From Branchiostoma floridae (taxonomy: Eukaryota; Chordata; Leptocardii; Amphioxiformes; Branchiostomatidae), in contig NC_049986.1 in the NCBI RefSeq assembly GCF_000003815.2, positions 10,278,369-10,342,368 of the forward strand: DNA of 64,000 nt, given 5' to 3'. A program made the position numbers and the translations under genes. Below are positions 11,301-31,800 of this stretch, one piece after another. Below the pieces are notes generated by a model. It saw only the letters and a list, made by a program, of their open reading frames with translations. It searched no databases and was not told where the DNA came from. How positions within the stretch are numbered: position 1 is the first letter of the stretch; each line of letters begins with the position of its first letter.

Positions 11301-13156
11301 CTTAAACCCCACTGTTACACTACTCCCCCTTTTCTTTTCTAGATTTGTACTCGAATCTCCGAGTTTGATATCCCTGTATGGCACATCTCTACTAGTAGCC
11401 TGTTACTCACAGGGCCGTCATGCAAATCAGTGACACACTAGGAGAGTAGAAACAGAAAGAAACAACATGCCGACACCCGGGATCAAACCCGGGCCGGCAG
11501 ATCACAAATCCATCGTGTAAACCACAAAGCTCAGAGCTGTTGGCGTGGTCAGTTTGGCAGCGCTTGAACATCACTGTTACAGGTGCACCCAATGTGCACA
11601 TGCATCCAGCATTTCGAGCTCAGAACTATAGTATTGTACCTTAGGTAGTGGGTCTCCATCCTGAACCTGTGATGATTTGATGTAGTACCACTGTCGGTGC
11701 CACTGACCGTACACAAACGACGGGATGTTCGCCGGGTCGGCCGCCAGCTGGGACTTCCTGGTCAGCACATCTCTCTGCTGCTGACTGACCGATGGGTACG
11801 ACCACGTCCATAACACATCACCACTCGTGTCTCTCTCTGGATGTATACAAACATAAAACATAAGGTAAAAGTAGAGGTAAACATCATAGTCCTGTAGCAT
11901 TTTTATGGCTGTAAGGTCAGTGGGTTGCTATCCACTGTGTGTAAGGCACAGTGTTGGAGGGCGAAGCAATACGGGGCAATAGCGCAGTATCGCCTAAAGT
12001 ACGGCCTGACCAGCAGGAGGGCTGGGACCAAGGGCAATACGAAATAACCCGTGTTGTCTTTTATCCTTATGTCATTTTTTTTTATGGTTCTCCTGTCGGT
12101 TCGACAGATGAGCAGGCAGACAGGCATTACCTGTTTTGCCTGACCTGCACATGACTTTTTATGGTGAAGGAGGGGTGTGCAATTCCTTCTCCACCCTCTC
12201 GTCTACTGGAGCACTAAGTCTCACAGGGACAGAACTGTATGACACCGTACGGCTTCAGCAGATGCAGCTTTGTTTTTCGGAGTATCCGTCTCCTAGGAGG
12301 ACTGCCAACCAAGGATGTAAGGGGTTCCTCCTACCCCTTGTGCCATGGCGCAGCTAGATACTCATTTACACCTGAGTTAAGTGAGGAAAGTCGTGTTAAG
12401 TGCCTTTCCCAAGGGCACAAGATCGGTGACACTGCAGTAGGATTCGAACCCGCAACCTCTCGGTCTCCAGCCGAATATGCTGCCACTGCGCCACGCGGCC
12501 CCACTGGGCGGCAATAACGTTCGATACAGGTGTTCCGGACTGGGTGATAAAAAGCCATATCATACAGGATTTGAAGTTTTATCACACAGGCTTCCATCGA
12601 ATAATTCGAGCATACCAAGTGCAGCACGGTCGAAAATTCGAATACCTGATTCGGACGTTAGAACATTGCTGTTGTAAACAGTTTTGTTCATGGGCACCAT
12701 ATTTTCTCAACTTCATATAATGAAATAGTACAACACTGTGTATTCCACATCACCCTCTGTCCCAGCCCTCCCGCGGATCGGATCGCCATTCCGGTGATCC
12801 CTACCCGCAGTCGGGCTGGTACCTCGGGTGATACGGAATACACCGTGTTGTATTTTACACACAATTTCAGTTTTACAAATATCTTTCTACATCCTTGACA
12901 AAATTAAGGTTATCATGAACAAAAACTCACAAGGAGGAACTTTGGCCCCTCCCCATTTTATTTGTTTATCTGGACTTTGCCAGCAAAAATACAACTTTTT
13001 AACGAAAGAAAACAATTTTAAAGTCAGAGAAGACAATTATTATCACTAGAAGTATATCTTGTCAGAAATGATGAATCTAAAAGTGTTGTTTAACGTAAGA
13101 ACTTGACAAATCTTACCTATGAGAGATGCTGCAACTAAGTCAGCAAGCGCCGCCAT
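5350..13156 (-). CDS. DENND10: DENND10 (FAM45), DENN domain-containing protein 10, complete
   Basis: Seven coding exons on the minus strand: 13156-13117, 11836-11640, 10902-10674, 10439-10328, 9000-8792, 7437-7343 and 5526-5350 (stop TGA). Every junction is GT-AG and all phases agree, giving about 352 residues against about 357 in human. The start is MAALADLVAASLI, followed by the block VLWTWSYPSV. Conserved family blocks are SKDFNPEKYETFSRILC, CQSEENGTF, DPRKAYAAGSVK, LLKKKLVVYHP, FPAFVWHRQNW, SRADLYDVFVNL and, near the end, ENFLFSLAAAE. The DENN family acts with Rab GTPases, and DENND10 is linked to late endosomes and the CCC/retriever-associated machinery. It starts 234 bp from SURF2 in the opposite direction, so the two probably share a promoter. 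Its introns carry SINEs, a TTAA element and a large inverted-repeat element. Identification is by recalled homology and exon phase; I am confident of it. Confidence 0.93.
5820..5975 (-). repeat. Degenerate tRNA-derived SINE
   Basis: Shares the block AGTGCCTTTCCCAAG and a downstream B-box-like AAATTCGAACCCATGA with the better copy at 12,136-12,503. It lies in the last intron of DENND10. The tRNA-like head is eroded. Confidence 0.5.
6791..6939. repeat. (GAGT)n microsatellite
   Basis: About 150 bp of GAGT tetranucleotide with scattered single-base interruptions (GAGC, GGAGT, GAAT), in a DENND10 intron. The apparent minus-strand Ser/Leu/Thr/His frame across it is a product of the repeat. Confidence 0.95.
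7611..8668. mobile_element. About 1.06-kb element bounded by CCTCCATGAA inverted ends
   Basis: Begins CCTCCATGAAATGTCATGGAGG, itself a small palindrome, and ends TTCATGGAGG. TA flanks both ends, so a TA target duplication is possible. Inside are three degenerate repeats of about 290 bp, each with GATAACTC/GATAACTG, a following GGATTG/GGATTTTCAT block, and GGGCCCCCTAGCG or a relative. A (GT)n tract sits at about 7658-7690. There is no transposase frame. A related fragment (about 47,100-47,220) lies in a BET intron. It fills most of a DENND10 intron. Confidence 0.55.
9038..9239 (+). repeat. SINE-like repeat, plus orientation
   Basis: Contains GGGTCCTGAGTTTGAATCC, a tRNA B-box-like sequence, followed by GGGAAAGGTAAATTAC and a GTACTTGACAGTGGTTGG block. 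The same layout recurs at 35,449-35,620 and, as a tail only, at 63,020-63,165. It is probably a tRNA-derived SINE. It lies just upstream of DENND10 exon 5. Confidence 0.5.
9240..10170. repeat. About 150-bp tandem repeat, three copies, third split by a transposon
   Basis: The marker TCAGTAGGTG occurs at 9307, 9459 and 10,141, and TGCTTG at 9270, 9422 and 9570, a period of about 148-152 bp. Units share GGAAACTGCA...TTCTTTAA...TCAGTAGGTGGG...TTTCAAAACA. Copy 3 is interrupted exactly at its TTAA by the element at 9597-10136. Confidence 0.75.
9597..10136. mobile_element. 540-bp inverted-repeat element at a TTAA target
   Basis: Ends TTAAAGGGGCATTCCACTCC and, at the right, its reverse complement GGAGTGGAATGCCCCTTTAA, with TTAA at both borders. 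TTAA targets are typical of piggyBac-type and Kolobok-type transposons. No transposase frame is present. The neighbouring repeat copies at 9300 and 9455 show what the site looks like without the insertion. Confidence 0.8.
10191..10289. mobile_element. 99-bp near-perfect palindrome, foldback MITE
   Basis: The arms AATTAGGCTATGTTGATTAC and its reverse complement at 10,270-10,289 pair. The pairing continues through AACCCAGGACCTCAAT and ATTGAGGTCCTGGGTT, leaving almost no loop. It lies about 40 bp beyond the 5' edge of DENND10 exon 4, within the intron. Confidence 0.75.
11460..11548 (-). repeat. tRNA-like SINE fragment
   Basis: On the minus strand GGCCCGGGTTTGATCCCGGG resembles a tRNA T-arm/B box, preceded by an anticodon-arm-like stretch. 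The flanks give no full tRNA cloverleaf, and related tRNA-like repeats occur elsewhere in the window. I read it as repeat-derived, not a tRNA gene. Confidence 0.4.
12136..12503 (-). repeat. tRNA-derived SINE, good copy
   Basis: Read on the minus strand from about 12,503 it has a tRNA-like head with A box TGGCGCAGTGG (12,483-12,493) and B box GGTTCGAATCC (12,440-12,450). The body contains CTTGGGAAAGGCACTTAA, and the tail includes GAGAAGGAATTGCACACCCC. The tail recurs at 15,930-16,095. Related bodies lie at 5,820, 51,375 and 55,905. Confidence 0.75.
12731..12853. mobile_element. 123-bp inverted-repeat element
   Basis: About 25-bp ends pair: ACACTGTGTATTCCACATCA at the left against TGATACGGAATACACCGTGT at the right, imperfectly. 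One end is repeated inverted at about 13,793-13,830 (GTATTCCGTATCACCCGAGG), and relatives appear near 32,195-32,280. It lies in DENND10 intron 1. Confidence 0.5.
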
Positions 13157-13390
13157 CTTAAAGGGTCTGTATGGAGTTTGTGGGGGAACTGTAAAGGTAA
13201 ACTTCGTCACTTTTATGAAACTTCAACTCCACATTTGGGGCATTTATACCGATTTAAAGTCAAAAATATCAATTGACAAAGTTGTTTTATGTGAAAGTAA
13301 AGTTGAGGGTGGGTCAAGAAAGATAAGTGGATAACTGGGTAACAGAAATACGTCATCTAGACCCTCCTGTTGACCTGAGATGACCCCAAC
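13157..13390. promoter_or_regulatory. Bidirectional promoter between DENND10 and SURF2
   Basis: Only 234 bp separate the two start codons, which face apart. Both start codons lie in a YY1-like motif: AAGATGGCGGCGC at DENND10 (minus) and ACATGGCGGCGCC at SURF2 (plus). I see no clear TATA box. A shared housekeeping-type promoter is the simplest reading; transcription start sites are unknown. Confidence 0.6.
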
Positions 13391-24623
<11,233 letters not shown>

Positions 24624-24800
24624 AGTGACCTGGATTTAAATTTGTACCAGTAACAACACTGCCTAAACAGAGCATTGTTCGTTTGGGTTCGTAAGGGTAG
24701 AATCATCAGATTGAACTTTTTCAAGAGGACGATCTTGTGATGGACAAGTCATAATCTCTTCCAAACATGTTGGAATTATGTCACTAACAAGGATGCAGCA

Positions 24801-24806
24801 AATAAA
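24801..24806 (+). terminator. Polyadenylation signal for SURF2
   Basis: AATAAA lies 178 bp after the SURF2 stop, followed by an A-rich and then TTCTTCTC-rich stretch. Confidence 0.65.
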
Positions 24807-24829
24807 AGAATAAAAAAAGCATGATTGAC

Positions 24830-25362
24830 AATATCCTTCTTCTCTTTCTCCCCAGTTTGCCTAAATTCAAGTGTTTTCACTCTTGATCCTTTGGCTATAC
24901 AAATGTAATGACTTAAATTGTACATGTAGGACATTCACTTCTCTGCCATCCCATCTGGGAACTGAGACATCTCTTACTCCTGGAATATTTAAGTCTCGTC
25001 CAAATTTTGGAGGAGGGTGCTGGTTGGTCCTTACATGAGTACTTCTGAAACACCCATTCGAACAGATGTTGGAACACTTGTTCGAACAGGTGATCTAGAA
25101 CCCATTCCCTAATTTGTTTATTAACTAAATGTTACCACCAAATGATTTGAATATCCAGTTCCCAAGACGGGTTGCAGAAGCAAGCATAGGAGGGAACTAC
25201 TATGGTTAAAAAAAACCCCATGGTTACAGGTCCTTAGCACCCAGATTGCTATCTCTATCATCATCATCCTCGCTGCATATCAATGTTTCCTGAGGAAGGC
25301 CGTCATGGTTCTCCCCTCTTTTCTATTTACTGCTACCGGTATCCATTGCACCGGCCCCCTCT
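24830..25362. other. Intergenic DNA after SURF2
   Basis: No gene or repeat is recognised apart from short pyrimidine-rich stretches. Confidence 0.4.
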
Positions 25363-25593
25363 CAGGTGTATCCGATCTCAGCAAGGTCTCGCTCCCAGGT
25401 GTATCCGATCTCAGCAAGGTCTCGCTCCCAGGTGTATTCGATCTCAGCAAGGTCTCGCTCCCAGGTGGATCCGATCTCAGCAAGGTCTCGCTCCCAGGTG
25501 GATCCGATCTCAGCAAGGTCTCGCTCCCAGGTGGATCCGATCTCAGCAAGGTCTCGCTCCCAGGTGGATCCGATCTCAGCAAGGTCTCGCTCC
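25363..25593. repeat. 33-bp tandem array, 7 units
   Basis: Unit AGGTGTATCCGATCTCAGC followed by AAGGTCTCGCTCCC, at a 33-bp period starting near 25,364. Later units read GGATCC in place of GTATCC. Because 33 is a multiple of 3 and the unit has no stop in several frames, long frames appear on both strands. They have no start, splice or homology support. Confidence 0.95.
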
Positions 25594-25931
25594 ACAGTTC
25601 TCCTCTATGTCAAAGCTTGTCCCCCCCAGCCTTTTTTTGTTCCTGCTGGGTACCAGTTTTGTACCAACCTAGGGACTTTCAGCCAATGATGTCTATAATA
25701 CTGGTTTAGTGCATAATACAAGTCAAGAAATGGCAGCCGCGGCTGAATTGATTCCGGACTTTACAACCATTTTAAAAGTATAACATTTCAAGGGCACTCC
25801 ATCGTAGTAAGTTTACATAACAATTATTGCGGTTAAAAATCATTAAAATTAGCAAGGAATCTTTAAAATCTATCATATAATATAAAATATCAACATTAAA
25901 ATCAACAACGAGATATTCGTGTTAACGGTCA

Positions 25932-26392
25932 CAATTCCTTATTCAATACAGTGGTAATGTAGGGTATCGGACTGTTGCGGTAGCGCTCAGTTCGTGAGTA
26001 AATCGTGTTCAGTTTGTGGCTAGTCCGCGTTAGCCGTCCACTCGCTTCACCCCGGGATTGGGGAAGCCAGTCTCTGAAAGCCGATTTCAGAAGTTTCAGT
26101 CCGAACTTCTTGCATAGTTGTTCCCTCCTGGATTCAAGGGTGGGTAGTCCGAGTTGAGTGAGGGCTTCTGAGTAGTGAGTGTAGTTCTTGCCCAGGATGA
26201 TGCGGCAAGCACGGCGTTGAATGGTCTCTAGACGGGATGATTGGTTTTTAGTAAGTCCAGGATTCCAAACTGGGACAGCATACTCACAGATGGGGCGCAC
26301 GTAGCAAGTGTAGATGGTAACTAGGTCAAGTTCGGGAACTCTGAACATTTTCAACCGTCTTAGGTGTAGATAGTTTGGGTTGGCTGGTAGCT
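25932..26392 (-). pseudogene. Non-LTR retrotransposon reverse transcriptase, 3' fragment
   Basis: The minus-strand frame contains YTCYVRPICEYAVPVWNPGL, ETIQRRACRIILG and LGLPTLESRREQL. This layout is typical of the region after the RT catalytic core in Jockey/CR1/I-type non-LTR elements. The catalytic FADD-type core, the endonuclease and the 5' part are absent. Upstream on the same strand the frame meets a stop near 26,392 and then the inverted repeat that flanks the assembly gap. About 25,735-25,931 may be its 3' UTR. It is a truncated, presumably dead copy. Confidence 0.75.
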
Positions 26393-26394
26393 AT

Positions 26395-26712
26395 AGTTTC
26401 TACCAGACTCCATAGGTTGCTGGAAAAACCGTAGAAATGGAACAAGTTAGAGGAGTAAGCCGGCCAGAGAAGTATATACAGCTGGTTAGGGAACAGCGCG
26501 CGACNNNNNNNNNNNNNNNNNNNNNNNNNNNNNNNNNNNNNNNNNNNNNNNNNNNNNNNNNNNNNNNNNNNNNNNNNNNNNNNNNNNNNNNNNNNNNNNN
26601 NNNNCCCGCGCTGTTCCCTAGCCAGCTGTACTTCTCTGGCTGGCTTACTCCTCTATTTCTACGTTTTTTCCAGTGACCTATTGAGTCTGGTAGAGACTAG
26701 TTGGCTGGTGCA
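26395..26712. repeat. Inverted repeat of about 108 bp per arm around an assembly gap
   Basis: The left arm (26,395-26,504) and right arm (26,605-26,712) are reverse complements with about 10% differences and one indel. Shared words are TCTACCAGACTC, GAGGAGTAAGCC, CCAGAGAAGTA and AGGGAACAGCGCG. Between them are exactly 100 Ns (26,505-26,604), the usual placeholder for a gap of unknown size. Confidence 0.85.
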
Positions 26713-26869
26713 GTATCTGACCTTACTTATAATGTGTTGTTGCCATCAGCAGACACACTAATCATGATCTGTACCAGATGAATTAGTTCTGCCATTGTAC
26801 ATTGCAATCCTAATACACATTTTTGAAAAATGCTGAGACTACAGCAGAAAAACATCAAGAACATAAATA

Positions 26870-28830
26870 TACACAAGGTGCAGTTTGATTGTGCTTTATT
26901 CAACAATTTTGTTGTACATTTGTAACCTGGGGCAATTCCATGCCACTTAAATACATTGATCATACACAGAAAAACACTGGTCCTACTTTTTAAGTACTGA
27001 CAAAGCTCTAGCCCTGCAGTTTCACTTAAACCCAGGCAGTCAGGAGCTACTCAATAGCCACAGACCGCGCACCACCGTCACAATAATAGTACTTGGGATT
27101 CGAATACGATTTTGGCAAACCATCCCTTTACTTGTGTCAATAATATCGTAATAAAAGATGAAAAACTGTACACAAAGTCACAAAATGAAGGGAGGATGAA
27201 TTAATTCACATACATTACTTTCTGTACAATTGAAAATGTGTTAAATGATCAGCTAGTTTTGTGTAGAGTTAAGGGGGTGTCAAAGTGACATCGTCTAATA
27301 CAGAACCTTACCATGGAATGTTCTTTCTCTGGACAACACATTTTTTTCTTAGGAAGAATACTATAATATTTTTTTTTTTCCTTACAACATCTTAATATTT
27401 AACATGAATAGCATGCAACTGTTTGGTAGGGTGTTTAAAAAAATGCTGTAACACAAGCGAACATCCCCGTCAAAAAATATCATCAAACAAAAACGTGTAA
27501 AAAAAAAAAAGAACGGAACAAAATTATTCCACCCATTCTCTTAATATTTTTCTTGGCTTTTAAGTTGAACAGCCACCTTTATACAAGAGAAAATATGGCA
27601 CTACAATTTTTTCTATCAGCCACGTTTGCTTTGCACATAGCAGTTGCACCTTGCCTCTAACTCGAAGAAAGCACTTTTCAAAATGCCACTCTTAGGACTT
27701 AGCAAGGGGAACTCTACAGATAGACAAAACCCATTCAAACTGTACAAGGATTGCTCATTCTCCCTTGCAGAGCCTCAGCCATGGTCTGTACAATATACCT
27801 TGGGGAGGCTGTTTAACCGGGCAGAGGTTTCCACTTTTGTAGCTGTGGCCTCTAACCTGCTATTAACCAATCAGAATCACCTAAATGTTCTGTATGGGTA
27901 AAGCTAGTTCTCTGATTGGCTAACAACTTGTTAAAGGCCATGCCAATAAAAATTTAAGCCCAGGTAAGCAGAGCGGCCCTCAAGTTTATTGTACGTGCCG
28001 TAGACAAGGTTATGTGTAGGAGAATGGAATAGCTGGCTATGTTAGGAACTTACAAGAACTTCCCAATCCTGGCTCAAGACTGTACATTTGGATCCGTCCC
28101 CCAACTTTCTCTAATGTTGGACGTCTCACACCACTTGTCTTTGCACCTTACAAACATGCAACATGCCAGTGGATATCATAACAATATATTCTTGCATATC
28201 TCTTTAAGAACGAGCGAGAAAAATGAGGTATTTACAGTGTTGGGCTGTTCCCGTCTTGACTGGAAAAGGTAATTGCTCTCCCACAGGGGGGGGGGGGGGG
28301 TCTATGTAAGGGGAGGGGGGGTCATACTAACACTACAAGCAACATTATACAGCAGCAGTATGTACACGCCGTGTTGAGAAGTTAGAAAATAGAACACTAC
28401 GTCTCTGAGACAGAGTATACGCAGTGTGTGGGAATATATACTACGACTTATCAACATCATGGCTGTGAAAGCCAGGCACGTGCCTGGATATTTAGGGCAG
28501 ATACCGAATGGTCCGACCCATTCTGACTTAACACCATAAACACTGTGGCCACGTTTTACAAGACTTAACACCAGGTTTAATGGTTTCTTCAACATTTGAT
28601 CACAACGCCGAGGTATATTCATACCCGATAAAGGTGTGTGCAATCTACAGCTGTGGTCAAAACTTTACAAGAGGAACGAACAACCACGGTTTATCGTAAG
28701 AATTCTGCCCGTAGTTGTCAAATCCGAGACCTGCACCATACTGTTATCGTCTGTTACAGACAACGATGCCCTGTAGCAGAGAAATCCTTGTGGCGAGAGA
28801 GAGGACTGTAGCGGATGTGACTTTCGTACT
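26870..28830 (-). other. Probable 3' UTR of the BET gene
   Basis: On the minus strand AATAAA occurs at 27,990-27,985 and 26,900-26,895, 0.84 and 1.93 kb past the BET stop. Either could end the transcript. The stretch has no coding signal and contains a poly-G run on the plus strand near 28,287-28,300. The 3' limit is uncertain. Confidence 0.45.
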
Positions 28831-28896
28831 CTACATCATCTCTTCAAAGGAGGCCATGATGTCATGTTGTTGGTTCATGTCGATGCCACCAGCCAT
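28831..28896 (-). CDS. BET last exon: P-TEFb-binding C-terminal motif
   Basis: TTATTCCACAG precedes the exon, which encodes [21 protein letters not shown] and a TAG stop. Human BRD4 long isoform ends with an equivalent motif (IDMNFQSDLLSIFEE), which contacts cyclin T1/CDK9. BRD2 and BRD3 lack it, so this gene keeps the long-isoform function. The upstream exon ends RRRREA in phase 0, exactly as in BRD4. Confidence 0.9.
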   Translation of the reverse strand: MAGGIDMNQQHDIMASFEEMM

Positions 28897-31800
28897 CTGT
28901 GGAATAAAAAGAGAATTACTGTAAATTCAGTTATTTTTGCTGGAACTTCACATTTCATGGCAGATGAGGAAATGAGGGTTTTTGCTGTGTTTCATGTTTT
29001 GTAAGTTATCTATTACATAAGTACAGTCACTGTGGTAACACATCGGAGATGCATATGTAAGTGTCATCAAGATTTTACAGCAATTGATGGCATACAATAG
29101 TGCCACCTTTCAGAAGTGCTTCTTACTGCAGCACCAAAGCACTTTGTTACTGTATCTAAGGCCATGTCAATTTGATTCTGTGGATGATATCGGCTCCGGC
29201 ATCAATTGTATCAGTTAAAATAAATGTTGACGACCTTACTGTAAATTGTACAAAGCAGCTGTAAAAGGAACACATAGTTATACATGTATGCCATTTGAAT
29301 AAAAGATATATTGGAAAATAGATACCTATGTCATGAAAAGCCAAAGTAAATCAAAGATTATGTGAAAGAACAACTTTTGAAAAATCTATTGTTCTGTACA
29401 CCATACTCTGTGTGTTTACTCATACACTTAACATTCCTAACCACTTAGATTTTATAATGAAGACAATTTTTGGGGGCCAACTTTTTTTTGTTCCTATGCT
29501 CACATTAGTTTTCGGGTGCCCAGAGGACGTCATCCATATACATTAGGAGCCGTTTAGGTGCACACTCCATTTGCCAGCGTACTTCATGCAATTATCCGGG
29601 TGGTTCAATAATGTAGAGTTATTCAGCTGGATCGCACCAGTTTGGGATTCCATGCAATCAACAGAAGTGTGCAGTTATATCTTGTGCAGTTAACTGGCTC
29701 CTACTGTATTAATCAAATCAACATGGCCCTGCAGTGTGGTGTAGAGACTATTCCTAACACTTACCGCCTCCCTGCGCCTTCTCTCCTGCTCCTTGCGTCT
29801 CTCCCGCTCTCGCTGGGCCGCCATCTTCTGGCGCTCGTTCTCCAGCCGCTCCTGGTCGTCCTCCTTCTGTCGCTGTTCCTCGTCCTGCTGGCGCCGCTCC
29901 TCGCTCTGCTGTCTCCGCGCCGCCTCCTGCGACCGTCGGGCACGCTCCAGTCTGGCGCGCTCCAGCATCTCTTCCTCCTCCCGTTCCCTGGGAAAATAAA
30001 CAACAACAACATAAACATCAACAAATCTACTCTCAAAGTCTGGTGCGCTCCAGCATCTCTTCCTCCTCCCGTTCCCTGGGAAAATAAACAACAACAACAT
30101 AAACATCAACAAATCTACTCTCAAAGTCTGGTGCGCTCCAGCATCTCTTCCTCCTCCCGTTCCCTGGGAAAATAAACAACAACAACATAAACATCAACAA
30201 ATCTACTCTCAAAGTCTGGTGCGCTCCAGCATCTCTTCCTCCTCCCGTTCCCTGGGAAAATAAACAACAACAACATAAACATCAACAAATCTAACGCCAT
30301 TTCAACAGACATCTAGTGGTGCGTACCGGAGCTCACATTCCGGTTCAGGTCCGGACTCGAGTCCAGAGATTCCGGTTCAGGTCCGGACTTATAAGTCCGG
30401 TTTTTGACGGCCGCTAAATTTTTCCGCATCAACACAGGCATTAAGCGACTTGCCCTATTCGAGGTCCCCTAGCTAGCGTATCCGGCGACCGCTACCACCC
30501 CTTGACCGGGCCGCATGCGATAAAAAAATATTGCCGAAGACGACTACGTCATTTTCAAAGGTGTAGCAACATCGATTTTCAATGATAATTGTTGGGAAAT
30601 CACGGTAGAATATGGCCTTTTCGGCTTGTGTTTTGACGGCCCGAAATTTCAGCATGGCGCTTGCGAGGTCAATACGGGTCATTGGGATAGCCTACTGTAA
30701 TGCGGGTAGAAGCGATGCGTGCGGTTTCATTATTCTCTACATTTAACCTTACAAATGAATTGTAACTTTATTCGTTACAGATTTAAAGGAAAGAAATATA
30801 AAATAAGTTTATGACTTCATAATATTTATTTAAATAAAGGTGTTTGTGTTTCTTTTTAACAAACTGCTCACCCATGCTTTTAGTGAAGTAGCCCGACAAG
30901 CGACAAACGTGACAACAAGCGCGGGTGATTTGTTATAACTTGTTTTTCTCGGGAAATTTCTCATTTATCAGAAGGTATGGGACTTCTAAAACCCACACCA
31001 GGAGATAAACAAAATCACAGACGTTATTTTCATGGGTGAACTTACTAAAATGAACCAGTCATTTTTGCCGCGTTGCCGGATTTTGAAAGAAGGTTTCCGT
31101 GCGGATCGTGGCGCGACCATGTGCTAATGGCCCGCTCATGGTGGTACTGGTAGGACAATCTATTTTCACAAACATAGTTATTTTCGGGCCCTTTGGCTGC
31201 AGTTAATAAAGTAACATAGGTATCTACCGTTGTTTTAGATGATACTAGTATACAACAAGGAAGAGATTTCCGGTTTTCCAAAAAAACAGTTTTCTACGTT
31301 CCGGTTTTAACCGGACTTGAACCGAAAGTTATACCAAGTCCAAGTCCGGTTCGGCGAACCGGTACGCACCACTACAGACATCATTATCATTCCTAACACC
31401 CTAAGGATGCTTGTCTCTTAGGTCTTCTCACTTTTATAGAGATTTTAATCTAAACACAACAATTATTAATCATTATGCAGTAATAGAAAGAGGGAGATCT
31501 GAAACTACCTTCTAATGGGGTCATGAGGTAAAATGTACACCACCCCTTTTTTGTTTTTTCTTTCAAATGCCAAAAACTTGTGTGCCATCAAACATACAAA
31601 AACAGGGATATCAACACCAGTGCCAAGGAAAGCTGCTTGAGGGCCCCAAAGCAACCTTAACCAGTCTTTCAAAGACCCGATATATAAAAAAGTATGGTAA
31701 AGTCAATTAAACACAGAGATCTTGGTTTCCAACTTTCCATATATGCAACCCTTGCCATTCCTCTATGCAACCCTTGCTATTCTATTGCCTCTATGGTACT

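Noticed and set aside
12375..12503. A tRNA gene on the minus strand
   Set aside because: A and B boxes are present, but the body continues into a repeat shared with several other loci and no full cloverleaf forms. It is a SINE.
25280..25709. Repeat proteins in several frames on both strands
   Set aside because: Artefact of the 33-bp array; no codon bias towards one frame and no known family.
29690..30312. Extra exons upstream of BET exon 24
   Set aside because: The apparent coding segments are the three additional 88-bp units, each with the same acceptor and a stop, not distinct exons.
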